DNA of 64,000 nt from Sphingobium aromaticiconvertens (GTDB lineage: Bacteria > Pseudomonadota > Alphaproteobacteria > Sphingomonadales > Sphingomonadaceae), in contig NZ_JBANRJ010000001.1 of assembly GCF_037154075.1 (NCBI RefSeq), positions 2,289,501 through 2,353,500 of the forward strand. Direction: 5' to 3'. Numbering within the stretch: position 1 is the stretch's first letter; each line of letters starts with the position of its first letter. The position numbers and the translations under genes were made by a program. Under the pieces are notes generated by a model. The model did no database searches and was not told where the DNA came from. It worked only from the letters and a program-made list of their open reading frames with translations. Shown here in pieces: positions 7,663-16,167 of the stretch.

Positions 7663-10062
7663 ATGGCCACACCCCCCAGACCCAAATCCGCCCCCAAAAA
7701 AACCACAAAAGTCCGTCCCGCGGGCTTTCCCACCCGCGATCAGGTGATGGATTTCGTCACCACGTCCGACACACCGGCGGGCAAGCGTGAAATCGCCCGC
7801 GCCTTTGGCCTGAAAGGGCAGGAGAAGATCGCGCTCAAGGCGCTGCTCCGCGACATGGCGGACGAAGGGCTGCTGGACATCGGCCCGGCCCGCGCCTTTC
7901 ACAAAATGGGCGGCGTGCCCAAGGTCACGGTGCTGCGGATCGTCGATGTCGACGATACCACCCTGATCGCCACGCCCGAACGCTGGGAGGCGGAGGGCCA
8001 GCCCGCCCCGCGCCTGCGCGTCATTGAGCGCGGCAAAAGGGGCGCACTGACCATCGGCGACCGCATATTGGCGCGGACCGAGGAAGCGGGGAAGGGCTGG
8101 GTCGCCCACCCGATGAAGAAGCTCGCCAAGGCGACGGAGATGTTGCTGGGCGTGGTCGAGGAACTGGCCGACGGCAAGCTGTGGCTGCGCCCGGTCGACA
8201 AGCGCATCCGCCGCGACACCCCGATCAGCGACATCGGCACCGCGAAAAAGGGCGACCTTGTCCTGGCCGAGCCGACCGGGCGGCCCCCACGCATCTCCGC
8301 CCGCGTCACCGACATATTGGGCGATCCCTTCGCCCCGCGCAGCTTCAGCCTGATCGCGATCCACAAACACGGCATCCCCAACGTCTTTTCCGACGCGACG
8401 GAGGAGGAGGCGCTGCTGGCGTCCGCTCTGCCCTTGCATGAGGATAAGCGCGAGGATCTGCGCCACCTGCCCATCGTCGCGATCGACCCGGTCGATGCGC
8501 GCGACCATGACGATGCGGTCTGGGCCGCGCCCGACGAAGACCCTGCCAATCCGGGCGGTTTCAAGGCGATCGTCGCCATCGCCGACGTCAGCTACTATGT
8601 CCGCCCCGGCAGCGCGCTCGACCGCGAAGCGCGTAAGCGCGGCAACAGCGTCTATTTCCCCGATCTGGTCGTGCCGATGCTCCCGCACCAATTATCCTCC
8701 GACATGTGCTCGCTTCGCGCGGGACAGGACCGGGCGGCGATGGCCTGCCATCTGACGATCAACGCGCAGGGCAAGGTGACGGGCTGGCGCTTCACCCGCG
8801 CCGTGATCCGCGTAGCCGCCGTGCTGGCCTATGAAAATGCGCAAGCCGCCATCGACGCTTCTTCTCCCCTCCCGCTTGCGGGAGGGGTCGGGGGAGGGCC
8901 TGTCGATGCACGTTCAGAACAGGCCCTCCCACCAGTGGGAGGGGCGCTTTTGGAAACCGCCCTCAAGCCGCTCTGGGCCTGCTGGCGCCTGCTGGAAAAG
9001 GCGCGCGATGCCCGTAATCCGCTGGCGCTGGACCTGCCGGAGCGGCGGGTGGTGCTGGACGAAAACGGCAAGATCGTCAGCGTCGCCGTGCGCGAGCGGC
9101 TGGACGCCCATCGGCTGATCGAGGATTATATGATCGCCGCCAACGTCGCCGCCGCCAAGGCGCTGGAGGCGAAGAAGATGCCGGTCATGTACCGCATCCA
9201 TGAAGCCCCCAGTCGCGACAAGCTGGTGTCGCTCAAGGATTATCTCAAAACCTTCGACATCGACTTCGCGCTGGGGCAGGTGATCCGCCCCTCGACCTTC
9301 AACCATCTGATCACGAAGATCGAGGAGACGGAAGCCAAGCCGCAGATCATGGAACAGATATTGCGGACCCAGATGCAGGCCTATTACGGCCCGGAAAATG
9401 CCGGGCATTTCGGTCTGGCGCTGGGCAGCTACGCACATTTCACCTCGCCCATCCGCCGCTATGCAGACCTGCTGGTCCATCGGGCGCTGGTGGGCGGTTA
9501 TGGGCTGGAACTGCCCGCGCCCAAGGGGAAACTGCCCGAAAAGAGCACGCTCAGCGCCGACGATTTCGCGGACATGGGCCGGATCGGCGAGGTCATCAGC
9601 CAGCTTGAACGCCGCGCGATGGAGGCGGAGCGCGAGACGATCGACCGCTATGTCGCCGCGTTTCTGGCGGTCCATGTCGGGGAAATCGTGCAGGCGCGGA
9701 TCACCGGCGTCCAGAATTTCGGCTTCTTCGCCACGGTGGAGGGGCTGGGCGGCGACGGGCTGGTGCCGGTATCGACGCTGGGTGCGGAACGCTTTTTCTA
9801 TGATGAAACTGGCAAAGCGCTGGAAGGCGTGGAGTCCGGTCAGCGCTATACCGTGGGACAGCGGCTGGAGTTGCGGCTGGCGGAGGCCGATCCCATCAAC
9901 GGCGCACTACGTTTTGAACTGCCCGATGCGCCGGGACGTCCCGGCCCACGCAAATTCGACCGCACGCGTCCCGGCAGCAGGGGCGGGCCGGGGCAGGCGC
10001 GTGGTCGTCCCGCCAATGTTCGCCATATCGGCAGCGCGCGGGGCAAGCACAAGAAACGCTGA
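7663..10062 (+). CDS. rnr: Ribonuclease R (3'-5' exoribonuclease, RNB family)
   Basis: Processive, hydrolytic 3'-5' exoribonuclease that degrades structured RNA and takes part in rRNA/tmRNA quality control. It is 799 aa. In order: winged-helix (about 20-80), OB-fold cold-shock region, RNB domain with DPVDARDHDD (Asp275, 281, 283, 284 are the Mg-binding set), C-terminal S1 domain (about 665-745), and a basic Gly/Arg/Lys tail ending GKHKKR that fits RNase R rather than RNase II. Residues about 400-428 (S-S-P-L-P-L-A-G-G-V-G-G-G-P...) do not look like RNB sequence; they are encoded by a palindromic repeat inserted in frame. Confidence 0.96.
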   Translation: MATPPRPKSAPKKTTKVRPAGFPTRDQVMDFVTTSDTPAGKREIARAFGLKGQEKIALKALLRDMADEGLLDIGPARAFHKMGGVPKVTVLRIVDVDDTTLIATPERWEAEGQPAPRLRVIERGKRGALTIGDRILARTEEAGKGWVAHPMKKLAKATEMLLGVVEELADGKLWLRPVDKRIRRDTPISDIGTAKKGDLVLAEPTGRPPRISARVTDILGDPFAPRSFSLIAIHKHGIPNVFSDATEEEALLASALPLHEDKREDLRHLPIVAIDPVDARDHDDAVWAAPDEDPANPGGFKAIVAIADVSYYVRPGSALDREARKRGNSVYFPDLVVPMLPHQLSSDMCSLRAGQDRAAMACHLTINAQGKVTGWRFTRAVIRVAAVLAYENAQAAIDASSPLPLAGGVGGGPVDARSEQALPPVGGALLETALKPLWACWRLLEKARDARNPLALDLPERRVVLDENGKIVSVAVRERLDAHRLIEDYMIAANVAAAKALEAKKMPVMYRIHEAPSRDKLVSLKDYLKTFDIDFALGQVIRPSTFNHLITKIEETEAKPQIMEQILRTQMQAYYGPENAGHFGLALGSYAHFTSPIRRYADLLVHRALVGGYGLELPAPKGKLPEKSTLSADDFADMGRIGEVISQLERRAMEAERETIDRYVAAFLAVHVGEIVQARITGVQNFGFFATVEGLGGDGLVPVSTLGAERFFYDETGKALEGVESGQRYTVGQRLELRLAEADPINGALRFELPDAPGRPGPRKFDRTRPGSRGGPGQARGRPANVRHIGSARGKHKKR
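8866..8944. repeat. Composite palindromic repeat inserted in frame inside rnr
   Basis: Three nested inverted repeats: CCCCTCCCGC-TT-GCGGGAGGGG (8866-8887, perfect 10 bp), GGGAGGGCCTGT / ACAGGCCCTCCC (8892-8930, 12 bp) and CCCTCCCAC-CA-GTGGGAGGG (8924-8943, 9 bp). The element keeps the reading frame and adds roughly 29 residues rich in Pro and Gly. The first half matches the repeat at 1860. It behaves like a dispersed REP-type or miniature element tolerated inside a protein loop. Confidence 0.8.
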
Positions 10063-10071
10063 TCATCCGCT

Positions 10072-10089
10072 AAGAGTCGGAGGACTTTT
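10072..10089 (+). terminator. Possible weak terminator of rnr
   Basis: A 7-bp stem including one G-T pair (AAGAGTC / GACTTTT) with a GGAG loop ends in a T4 run ten bases after the rnr stop. The stem is short, so this is tentative. The next gene is convergent on the minus strand. Confidence 0.35.
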
Positions 10090-10110
10090 ACCCTGATGGA
10101 CTGGTTATCT

Positions 10111-10581
10111 TTAACTCAGCAAATCAATCGCCTCGCTGTCCAGTGATCCGGGGATGATCATGATCGGGCAGGGCATCCTGCCCGCATCCGCGCCCGCGAA
10201 ATGGGCGACCAGCGTACCCGGCGGGCCGTGGGCGGCTGCGCCCAGGACGAGGGCGGCGACGTCGCTGCTTTCCTCCAGCATCTTGCGAACGATGGTCACG
10301 GCGTCGCCCTGCACGACGGTGATACTGGGGCGGATGCCGGATTCTGTGGTGAGTGCGCCCGCCGCGCCCGTCACCAGCGCTTCGGCCCGTTGGCGCGCTT
10401 CATCCTCTATCGTCGCCTGAACGCCGCCCCACTGGACGAATTCCGATGGGGGAATCAGTGCCAATATGCGGACTGCGCCACCGGTCTTGGCAGCCCGGCG
10501 CGCCGCAAAGCGCAGCGCCACTTCCGCCTCCGGCGTTTCGTCCACGACCACCAGATATGTCCGCACGATGTCTGTCCCCAT
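10111..10581 (-). CDS. Universal stress protein (UspA) family protein
   Basis: A single-domain, 156-aa USP of Rossmann-like alpha/beta fold: a first strand with R-T-Y-L-V-V-V-D-E-T-P-E-A, then a helix E-V-A-L-R-F-A-A-R-R-A, and a C-terminal strand P-C-P-I-M-I-I-P-G. USPs bind nucleotides or dimerise in stress responses. The usual ATP loop G-x2-G-x9-G-(S/T) is poorly kept here (G-A-A-A-H-G-P-P-G-T-L-V...), so nucleotide binding is uncertain. It is convergent with rnr and divergent from pdhC, so transcribed alone. Confidence 0.88.
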   Translation of the reverse strand: MGTDIVRTYLVVVDETPEAEVALRFAARRAAKTGGAVRILALIPPSEFVQWGGVQATIEDEARQRAEALVTGAAGALTTESGIRPSITVVQGDAVTIVRKMLEESSDVAALVLGAAAHGPPGTLVAHFAGADAGRMPCPIMIIPGSLDSEAIDLLS

Positions 10582-10711
10582 AAAAAGTCGGACAAATCTC
10601 CTCTATTATGGCCTCAGGCGCAAGCCACGGCCTTGACCCTGTGGGCCAAAGAGTGGAAACGGGCATCCGTCATTCAGACGCTTTTCAGCGGATCAAGAGG
10701 CCCCCCAGCGC

Positions 10712-12022
10712 ATGAGCATAAATATCCAGATGCCCGCCCTGTCCCCCACGATGGAAGAAGGGACGCTGGCCAAATGGCTGGTGAAGGAAGGGGACAAGGT
10801 ATCCTCCGGCGACCTGCTCGCCGAAATCGAAACCGACAAGGCGACGATGGAGTTCGAGGCTATCGACGAAGGTGTGATCGCCAGGATCATGATTCCCGAA
10901 GGATCGGAAGGTGTGAAGGTCGGCACCATCATCGCGATTATCGCCGAAGAGGGTGAGGACGTGTCCGCCGCCACCAGCGGCGCAAAGGCAGAGGCCGCGC
11001 CCAAGCCGGATGCGACGCCCACACCTGTGGCCAAGGCCGAAACGCCTGCGAAGGCTGATCCGGTCCCGGCGAAGGCACAGGCTGCTGCCGCGCCTGCCGT
11101 TTCCTCCGGCGACCGCGTAAAGGCCAGCCCACTGGCCCGCCGTTTGGCCGAAGCAAAAGGCGTTGAGCTTTCGGGCGTCAGCGGTTCCGGTCCCAATGGC
11201 CGGATCGTCAAGGCGGACCTTGATGGCGCGAAGGCGTCGGCCCCGGTTGCCAAGGCGGCGCCTGCTGCCGCGCCTGCTCCAGTTGCGCAACCTGCGGCTG
11301 CCGCACAGGCCGCCAATGCCCAGGATTATGGCATCCCGCATGAAGCGGTGAAGCTGTCGGGCATGCGCAAGACGATCGCGCGCCGCCTGACCGAATCCAA
11401 GCAGCAAGTGCCGCATATCTACCTCACGGTCGATATTCAGCTCGACAAGCTGCTCAAGCTGCGCGGCGAATTGAACGCAGGGCTTTCGGGTCGTGGTGTC
11501 AAGCTGTCGGTCAACGACCTGCTGATCAAGGCGCTGGGCGTCGCGCTGATGCAGGTGCCCGAATGTAACGTCCAGTTTGCGGGCGACCAGTTGCTCAAGT
11601 TCCAGCGCGCTGACATTTCGGTGGCCGTGTCGATCCCCGGCGGCCTCATCACCCCGATCGTCACGGAAGCTGATGGCAAGGGCGTCGCCGCCATCTCGAC
11701 CGTGATGAAGGATCTGGCCAGCCGTGCAAAGGACGGCAAGCTGAAGCCTGAAGAGTATCAGGGCGGCACCGCCTCGCTCTCCAACATGGGCATGTTCGGC
11801 ATCAAGCAGTTCGAGGCCGTCATCAATCCGCCCCAGGCCATGATCATGGCGATCGGCGCGGGTGAGAAGCGTCCCTATGTGATCGATGACTCGCTCCAGA
11901 TCGCGACCGTCATGTCCGCCACCGGCAGCTTCGATCACCGCGCGATCGATGGTGCGGATGGCGCCCGGTTGATGGCCGCGTTCAAGACGCTGGTCGAAAA
12001 TCCGCTGGGAATGCTGGCCTGA
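10712..12022 (+). CDS. pdhC: Pyruvate dehydrogenase complex E2, dihydrolipoamide acetyltransferase
   Basis: E2 core enzyme that transfers acetyl from lipoamide to CoA. It is 436 aa with one lipoyl domain (residues 1-80, lipoylated Lys43 in ETDKATMEF), a long Ala/Pro/Lys linker, a peripheral-subunit-binding domain (about 135-170, [10 protein letters not shown]), a second linker, and the catalytic domain with the C-terminal [11 protein letters not shown] motif. The N-terminal [15 protein letters not shown] is typical of pyruvate rather than oxoglutarate E2. The two E1 genes are not adjacent. The next gene starts in the stop codon (TGATG), and E3 follows. Confidence 0.95.
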   Translation: MSINIQMPALSPTMEEGTLAKWLVKEGDKVSSGDLLAEIETDKATMEFEAIDEGVIARIMIPEGSEGVKVGTIIAIIAEEGEDVSAATSGAKAEAAPKPDATPTPVAKAETPAKADPVPAKAQAAAAPAVSSGDRVKASPLARRLAEAKGVELSGVSGSGPNGRIVKADLDGAKASAPVAKAAPAAAPAPVAQPAAAAQAANAQDYGIPHEAVKLSGMRKTIARRLTESKQQVPHIYLTVDIQLDKLLKLRGELNAGLSGRGVKLSVNDLLIKALGVALMQVPECNVQFAGDQLLKFQRADISVAVSIPGGLITPIVTEADGKGVAAISTVMKDLASRAKDGKLKPEEYQGGTASLSNMGMFGIKQFEAVINPPQAMIMAIGAGEKRPYVIDDSLQIATVMSATGSFDHRAIDGADGARLMAAFKTLVENPLGMLA

Positions 12023-12429
12023 TGCGCCAGCCTGACGAGCAGCCGCCGGTCGAAAGCCCGGCGGTGCGCGTCATTGCCATGCCCGCCGACACCAATCCCT
12101 ATGGGGATATATTCGGCGGCTGGTTGATGAGCCTGATGGATTCAGCGGCTGGATCGGTCGCCGCGCGGCACAGTCACGGCCGTGCCGTGACGATCGCGGT
12201 GGAGGGCATGACCTTCCTGCGTCCGGTCGTCGTCGGCGATGAAGTGTCGGTGTTCGCGACCCTGAAATCGGTTGGGCGCACCTCGATGAAGATCGCGGTG
12301 GAAGCCTGGCGGCGAACCCGCCACGACGACCGGTCCTATCGCGTGACGCAGGCCATCTTCACCTTCGTGGCGGTCGGCGAGGATCGCCAGCCGCGAACGG
12401 TGCCGCCGATGTCGTCCGAAACCGCGTGA
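12022..12429 (+). CDS. Acyl-CoA thioesterase, YciA/hotdog family
   Basis: A 135-aa single hotdog-fold protein. Motifs are A-D-T-N-P-Y-G-D-I-F-G-G-W-L-M-S-L-M-D, with the family's catalytic Asp in the central-helix region, and F-L-R-P-V-V-V-G-D-E-V. YciA-type enzymes hydrolyse acyl-CoA to free CoA and acid in the cytoplasm. Its start overlaps the pdhC stop by one base (TGATG), implying translational coupling. Its place between E2 and E3 suggests a role in keeping CoA free or limiting acetyl-CoA, which is inference. Confidence 0.88.
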   Translation: MRQPDEQPPVESPAVRVIAMPADTNPYGDIFGGWLMSLMDSAAGSVAARHSHGRAVTIAVEGMTFLRPVVVGDEVSVFATLKSVGRTSMKIAVEAWRRTRHDDRSYRVTQAIFTFVAVGEDRQPRTVPPMSSETA

Positions 12430-12464
12430 TTATATAGTTCACAAGACAAGAAGCGAGTTCCTCT

Positions 12465-13880
12465 ATGGCTGATACCTATGACCTGATCGTCCTTGGCTCT
12501 GGCCCCGGTGGCTATGTCGCCGCCATTCGTGCCGCACAACTGGGCCTGAAAACCGCGATCGTCGAGCGCGAAAATCTGGGCGGCATCTGCCTCAACTGGG
12601 GCTGTATCCCGACCAAGGCGCTGCTGCGCTCGGCTGAAATCTTCCACTATATGCAGCACGCCAAGGATTATGGCCTGGCGGCCGAGAATATCAGCGCCGA
12701 CATCGAAGCCGTGGTGAAACGTTCGCGCGGCGTCGCCAAGCAGCTTAATCAGGGCGTCACCCACCTGATGAAGAAGAACAAGATCACCGTCCACATGGGC
12801 GACGGCAAGCTGACCGGAAAGGGTAAGCTGACCGTCACGAAGGACGGCAAGACCGAGGAACTGACCGCCAGGCATATCATCATCGCCACCGGCGCCCGCG
12901 CCCGCGAACTGCCCGCCGCCAAGGCTGACGGCAAGCGCGTATGGACCTATCGCCACGCGATGACGCCGCCGGAAATGCCGACCAGGCTGCTGGTCATCGG
13001 ATCGGGCGCGATCGGTATTGAATTTGCCAGCTTCTACAATGATATGGGCGCGGACGTCACGGTCGTCGAGATGATGGACCGGGTCGTGCCGGTCGAGGAT
13101 GCGGACGTCTCTGCCTTTCTTGAAAAGGCCGTGAAGAAGCAGGGCATGACCGTCCTGACCAGCGCCAAGATTGAGAAGCTGACCGTCGGCGACAAGAGCG
13201 TCGCCGTGACCATCAAGGACAAGAGCGGCAAGGACATCGCGGCCGAGTACAGCCATGTCATCGTCGCCATCGGCATCGTCCCCAATGTCGAAAATCTTGG
13301 CCTTGAGGATGTCGGCGTCGAGCCGGACCAGCGTTTCCACATCAAGACGGACTCCTATGGCCGCACCAATGTCGAGGGCATCTGGGCGATCGGCGACGTC
13401 ACCGCACCGCCATGGCTCGCGCACAAGGCCAGCCATGAAGGCGTGATCGTCGCTGAATCCATTGCCCAGGCCCTGGGCAACACGGATGTGCATCCCCACG
13501 CCATGGACCCGAAGAACATCCCCGGCTGCACCTATTGCCACCCGCAGATCGCGTCCGTCGGCCTGACCGAAGCGAAGGCGAAGGAAGCCGGATACGAAGT
13601 GAAGGTCGGCATGTTCCCCTTCATCGGCAACGGCAAGGCGATCGCGCTGGGCGAGCAGGAAGGCTTCACCAAGACCGTGTTCGACGCCAAGACGGGCGAA
13701 CTGCTGGGCGCGCATATGATCGGCGCGGAAGTCACGGAAATGATCCAGGGCTATACGATCGGCAAGACGCTGGAGACGACCGAGGCGGAGCTGATGCACA
13801 CGGTCTTCCCGCACCCGACCATCTCTGAATCCATGCACGAAAGCGTGCTCGCTGCTTATGGGCGGGCGCTGCATATCTAG
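12465..13880 (+). CDS. lpdA: Dihydrolipoyl dehydrogenase (E3)
   Basis: FAD-dependent disulfide oxidoreductase that reoxidises dihydrolipoamide with NAD+. It is 471 aa. The FAD motif GSGPGGYVAA is at residues 11-20, the redox disulfide Cys42-Cys47 in GGICLNWGCIPTK, the NAD-binding GSGAIGIEFA near residue 180, and the catalytic H-P-H-P-T-x-S-E motif near the C-terminus. It lies 35 bp after the thioesterase in the pdhC unit, so it most likely serves the pyruvate complex, though E3 is often shared. A palindromic repeat begins right after its stop codon. Confidence 0.96.
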   Translation: MADTYDLIVLGSGPGGYVAAIRAAQLGLKTAIVERENLGGICLNWGCIPTKALLRSAEIFHYMQHAKDYGLAAENISADIEAVVKRSRGVAKQLNQGVTHLMKKNKITVHMGDGKLTGKGKLTVTKDGKTEELTARHIIIATGARARELPAAKADGKRVWTYRHAMTPPEMPTRLLVIGSGAIGIEFASFYNDMGADVTVVEMMDRVVPVEDADVSAFLEKAVKKQGMTVLTSAKIEKLTVGDKSVAVTIKDKSGKDIAAEYSHVIVAIGIVPNVENLGLEDVGVEPDQRFHIKTDSYGRTNVEGIWAIGDVTAPPWLAHKASHEGVIVAESIAQALGNTDVHPHAMDPKNIPGCTYCHPQIASVGLTEAKAKEAGYEVKVGMFPFIGNGKAIALGEQEGFTKTVFDAKTGELLGAHMIGAEVTEMIQGYTIGKTLETTEAELMHTVFPHPTISESMHESVLAAYGRALHI

Positions 13881-13881
13881 A

Positions 13882-13968
13882 GCGATTTCTAATCAGACGA
13901 AATCGTCTGATGACTCGGAAATCGCGTCAAACCAACACATCAGGGCGGTTTGCAATCCGCTCTGATGT
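13882..13968. repeat. Compound palindromic element between lpdA and the PAP2 gene
   Basis: Unit one (13882-13925): outer arms GCGATTTC / GAAATCGC enclose a perfect 9-bp palindrome ATCAGACGA-AA-TCGTCTGAT. Unit two (13937-13968): a 12-bp stem with one G-T pair, ACATCAGGGCGG / CCGCTCTGATGT. Such layered symmetry is typical of a miniature repeat rather than a terminator, as there are no T-runs. The only ATG usable for the PAP2 gene lies inside unit one. Confidence 0.7.
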
Positions 13969-14581
13969 AACGCACCGATGGCGCGGCGCGGCTGCTCTGG
14001 CAGTCGCGCTGGCGCTGGTGCTGGCCATCGCGCTGCCCCAGCGCTGGGGCATTTTGACAGGATTGAACCGGGGGCTGATGACCGCCGCCGGTCAGGCGCG
14101 CGATACCGGTTTTGGCGCGTTGGCGACGCCGCTCATGCAGGCGGCGAGTTTCGTGGGCGAAACCGTTGGCCGCCTCGTGCTGCTGGCGGTCGCGATCGTC
14201 TGGCTGCTGGTCGGGCGACGTGGGTGGGACGCTTTGTGGCTGACAGCCACCGTGCTGGGCGGAACGCTCCTCAATCTGGCGCTCAAGCAGCTTTTCGCCG
14301 CGCCCCGGCCCGACCTGCTCCCACATCTGGACATCGTCCACAGCTATAGTTTTCCCAGCGGTCACGCGGCGGGCAATCTGATCTTCTTTGGCGCGATTGC
14401 CATGCTGGGCCGCCGCCGGGCAGGCTGGGCCATCGCGACGCTCTGTATCGCGCTTATCGGCGTCAGCCGGATATGGCTGGGCGTCCATTGGCCGAGCGAT
14501 GTGACCGCTGGATGGGTCGAAGGCGTAGGCTGGCTGCTCTTTTGCGCGGCCTGGCAGGCTAAGACTCTTACTCGGCCATGA
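13910..14581 (+). CDS. PAP2-superfamily phosphatase, membrane-bound
   Basis: A 223-aa membrane protein with about five to six hydrophobic segments and all three phosphatidic-acid-phosphatase motifs: K126-x6-R133-P134, PSGH (149-152) and S186-R187-x5-H193-x3-D197. Such enzymes dephosphorylate phosphatidate, phosphatidylglycerophosphate or undecaprenyl pyrophosphate at the periplasmic face; the substrate cannot be told here. The first ~25 residues (T-R-K-S-R-Q-T-N-T-S-G...) are encoded by a palindromic repeat, with no SD visible, so the true start may differ (for example a GTG further in). Its 3' end overlaps emrB by 14 bp, convergently. Confidence 0.88.
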   Translation: MTRKSRQTNTSGRFAIRSDVTHRWRGAAALAVALALVLAIALPQRWGILTGLNRGLMTAAGQARDTGFGALATPLMQAASFVGETVGRLVLLAVAIVWLLVGRRGWDALWLTATVLGGTLLNLALKQLFAAPRPDLLPHLDIVHSYSFPSGHAAGNLIFFGAIAMLGRRRAGWAIATLCIALIGVSRIWLGVHWPSDVTAGWVEGVGWLLFCAAWQAKTLTRP

Positions 14582-16118
14582 CGATGGGCGCCGCCCCGCG
14601 CGCGGGCTTTTTGATGAAGATCAACAGCGGCAGCGACAACAGGCACAGGATCATCATCAGCTTGAAATCGTCCAGATAGGCGATCATCGCGGCCTGCTTG
14701 TTCACGATGCCGTCCAGCATCGCCATGACGCTGGACCCCGGCTGGCCAAGCGCCTGCAACTGGGTCGGGTCCATCGGCAGGTTATAGGGGGTGAGGGTCG
14801 CGGCCAGATCGGCATGGCTCACCTGAATGTTGCGCGCCAGCAGCGCCGTGACCACCGCGATCCCGACTGATGCGCCGATGTTGCGCGCCAGGTTGAACAC
14901 GCCCGCCGCGTCTGTCCGCAGATGCGGGGGCAGGGTCGAAAAGGCGAGCAGGTTGATCGGCACGAAGGCAAGGCCCATGCCGACGCCCTGAAGGAAGCCG
15001 CTGAAAACGGGCGGTCGCCAGTCCATCTCCAAAGACCATCCCGTCATCATCCATAGCGAAAGGGACGTCATCATCATCCCCGCCGCGACCATCAGGCGCG
15101 CGTCGACCCGGCCAAGCAGCCGCGTGGCGCACGCCATCGTCAGGAATACGCCCACGCCGCGCGATGCCATCAGTTCGCCCGTATCCATCACTGAATAGCC
15201 GAACAGATTTTGCAGCATCGACGGCAACAGCGCCATCGCCGACATCATCACGATGCTGATGATGAACATGAAGAGCATGCCCGACGCGAGATTCCGGTCC
15301 CTCAGCATGGCGAGCGAAAAGATCGGGCTGCGGCTGGTCGCCAGATGGATGAGGAACATCCAGAAGGCGGCAAGCGCAATGCCGGCCTCCACCCATATCT
15401 CTGTCGAGGCGAACCAGTCGACATGCTGCCCCCGATCCAGCATCAACTGGAGCGCCGCGATCGACAGGCCGATCAGCGCCCAGCCGACGACATCGAACCG
15501 CGTGCGTTGCGTGGGCTTGTTGGGCAGCAGCATCCACATGCCGGTGAGCGACAATATACCCAGCGGAATATTGACGTAAAAGACCCAGCGCCAGTCGAAA
15601 TTGTCGGTCAGCCAGCCACCCAGCACCGGTCCCATGATCGGTCCGATCACGACGCCCATGCCATAGAAGGACATGGCGCGCGCATGTTGCGAAGGCCGGT
15701 TCATGTCGAGCATTACCGCCTGCACCAATGGCCCAATGAACGCACCGCCCACGCCCTGAAGCACACGAAACAGGATCATCTGCGGCAGGTTGGCCGCCAT
15801 GCCGCACAGGGCGGAGGCGAGTACGAAAAGCAGGGTGCAGCCAATGAACAACCGCCGCGCCCCGAATTGATTGGCCAGCCATCCGGTCGCGGGCAGGGCG
15901 ATGGCGGAGGAAACGATATAGCTGGTCAAAACCCAGGATACCGAATCCTGGGTCGCGCCCAGTGATGCCTGCATATGCGGCAGGGCGACGTTGGCGATCG
16001 TCTGGTCCAGCACCTGCATCAGCATGGCGCCCATCACCGACAAAGTAAGCAGCAGCTTGTGCCGCACCACCAGGACGGGCACGTCATCCAGCGGGGCAGG
16101 AGATGCCACGTCGCTCAT
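14568..16118 (-). CDS. emrB: DHA2-family MFS multidrug efflux transporter (EmrB-type)
   Basis: A 516-aa inner-membrane proton-coupled antiporter with about 14 hydrophobic segments, as usual for DHA2. Visible signatures are D-Q-T-I-A-N-V-A-L-P in helix 1, motif A-like G-W-L-A-N-Q-F-G-A-R-R-L, and motif C G-P-V-L-G-G-W-L. It lies 49 bp downstream of emrA and forms the usual periplasmic-adaptor plus pump pair that works with a TolC-like channel, which is not in the window. Exported drugs are unknown. Confidence 0.93.
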   Translation of the reverse strand: MSDVASPAPLDDVPVLVVRHKLLLTLSVMGAMLMQVLDQTIANVALPHMQASLGATQDSVSWVLTSYIVSSAIALPATGWLANQFGARRLFIGCTLLFVLASALCGMAANLPQMILFRVLQGVGGAFIGPLVQAVMLDMNRPSQHARAMSFYGMGVVIGPIMGPVLGGWLTDNFDWRWVFYVNIPLGILSLTGMWMLLPNKPTQRTRFDVVGWALIGLSIAALQLMLDRGQHVDWFASTEIWVEAGIALAAFWMFLIHLATSRSPIFSLAMLRDRNLASGMLFMFIISIVMMSAMALLPSMLQNLFGYSVMDTGELMASRGVGVFLTMACATRLLGRVDARLMVAAGMMMTSLSLWMMTGWSLEMDWRPPVFSGFLQGVGMGLAFVPINLLAFSTLPPHLRTDAAGVFNLARNIGASVGIAVVTALLARNIQVSHADLAATLTPYNLPMDPTQLQALGQPGSSVMAMLDGIVNKQAAMIAYLDDFKLMMILCLLSLPLLIFIKKPARGAAPIVMAE

Positions 16119-16167
16119 CGCCCAACCCGCTCCCTGCCACCCAGCCTGCCTGTCATTGCGGCTGGCG

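Noticed and set aside
12336..13874. 512-codon open frame antisense to lpdA
   Set aside because: Mirror of the codon pattern of a strong gene in GC-rich DNA; no SD and no recognisable motif.
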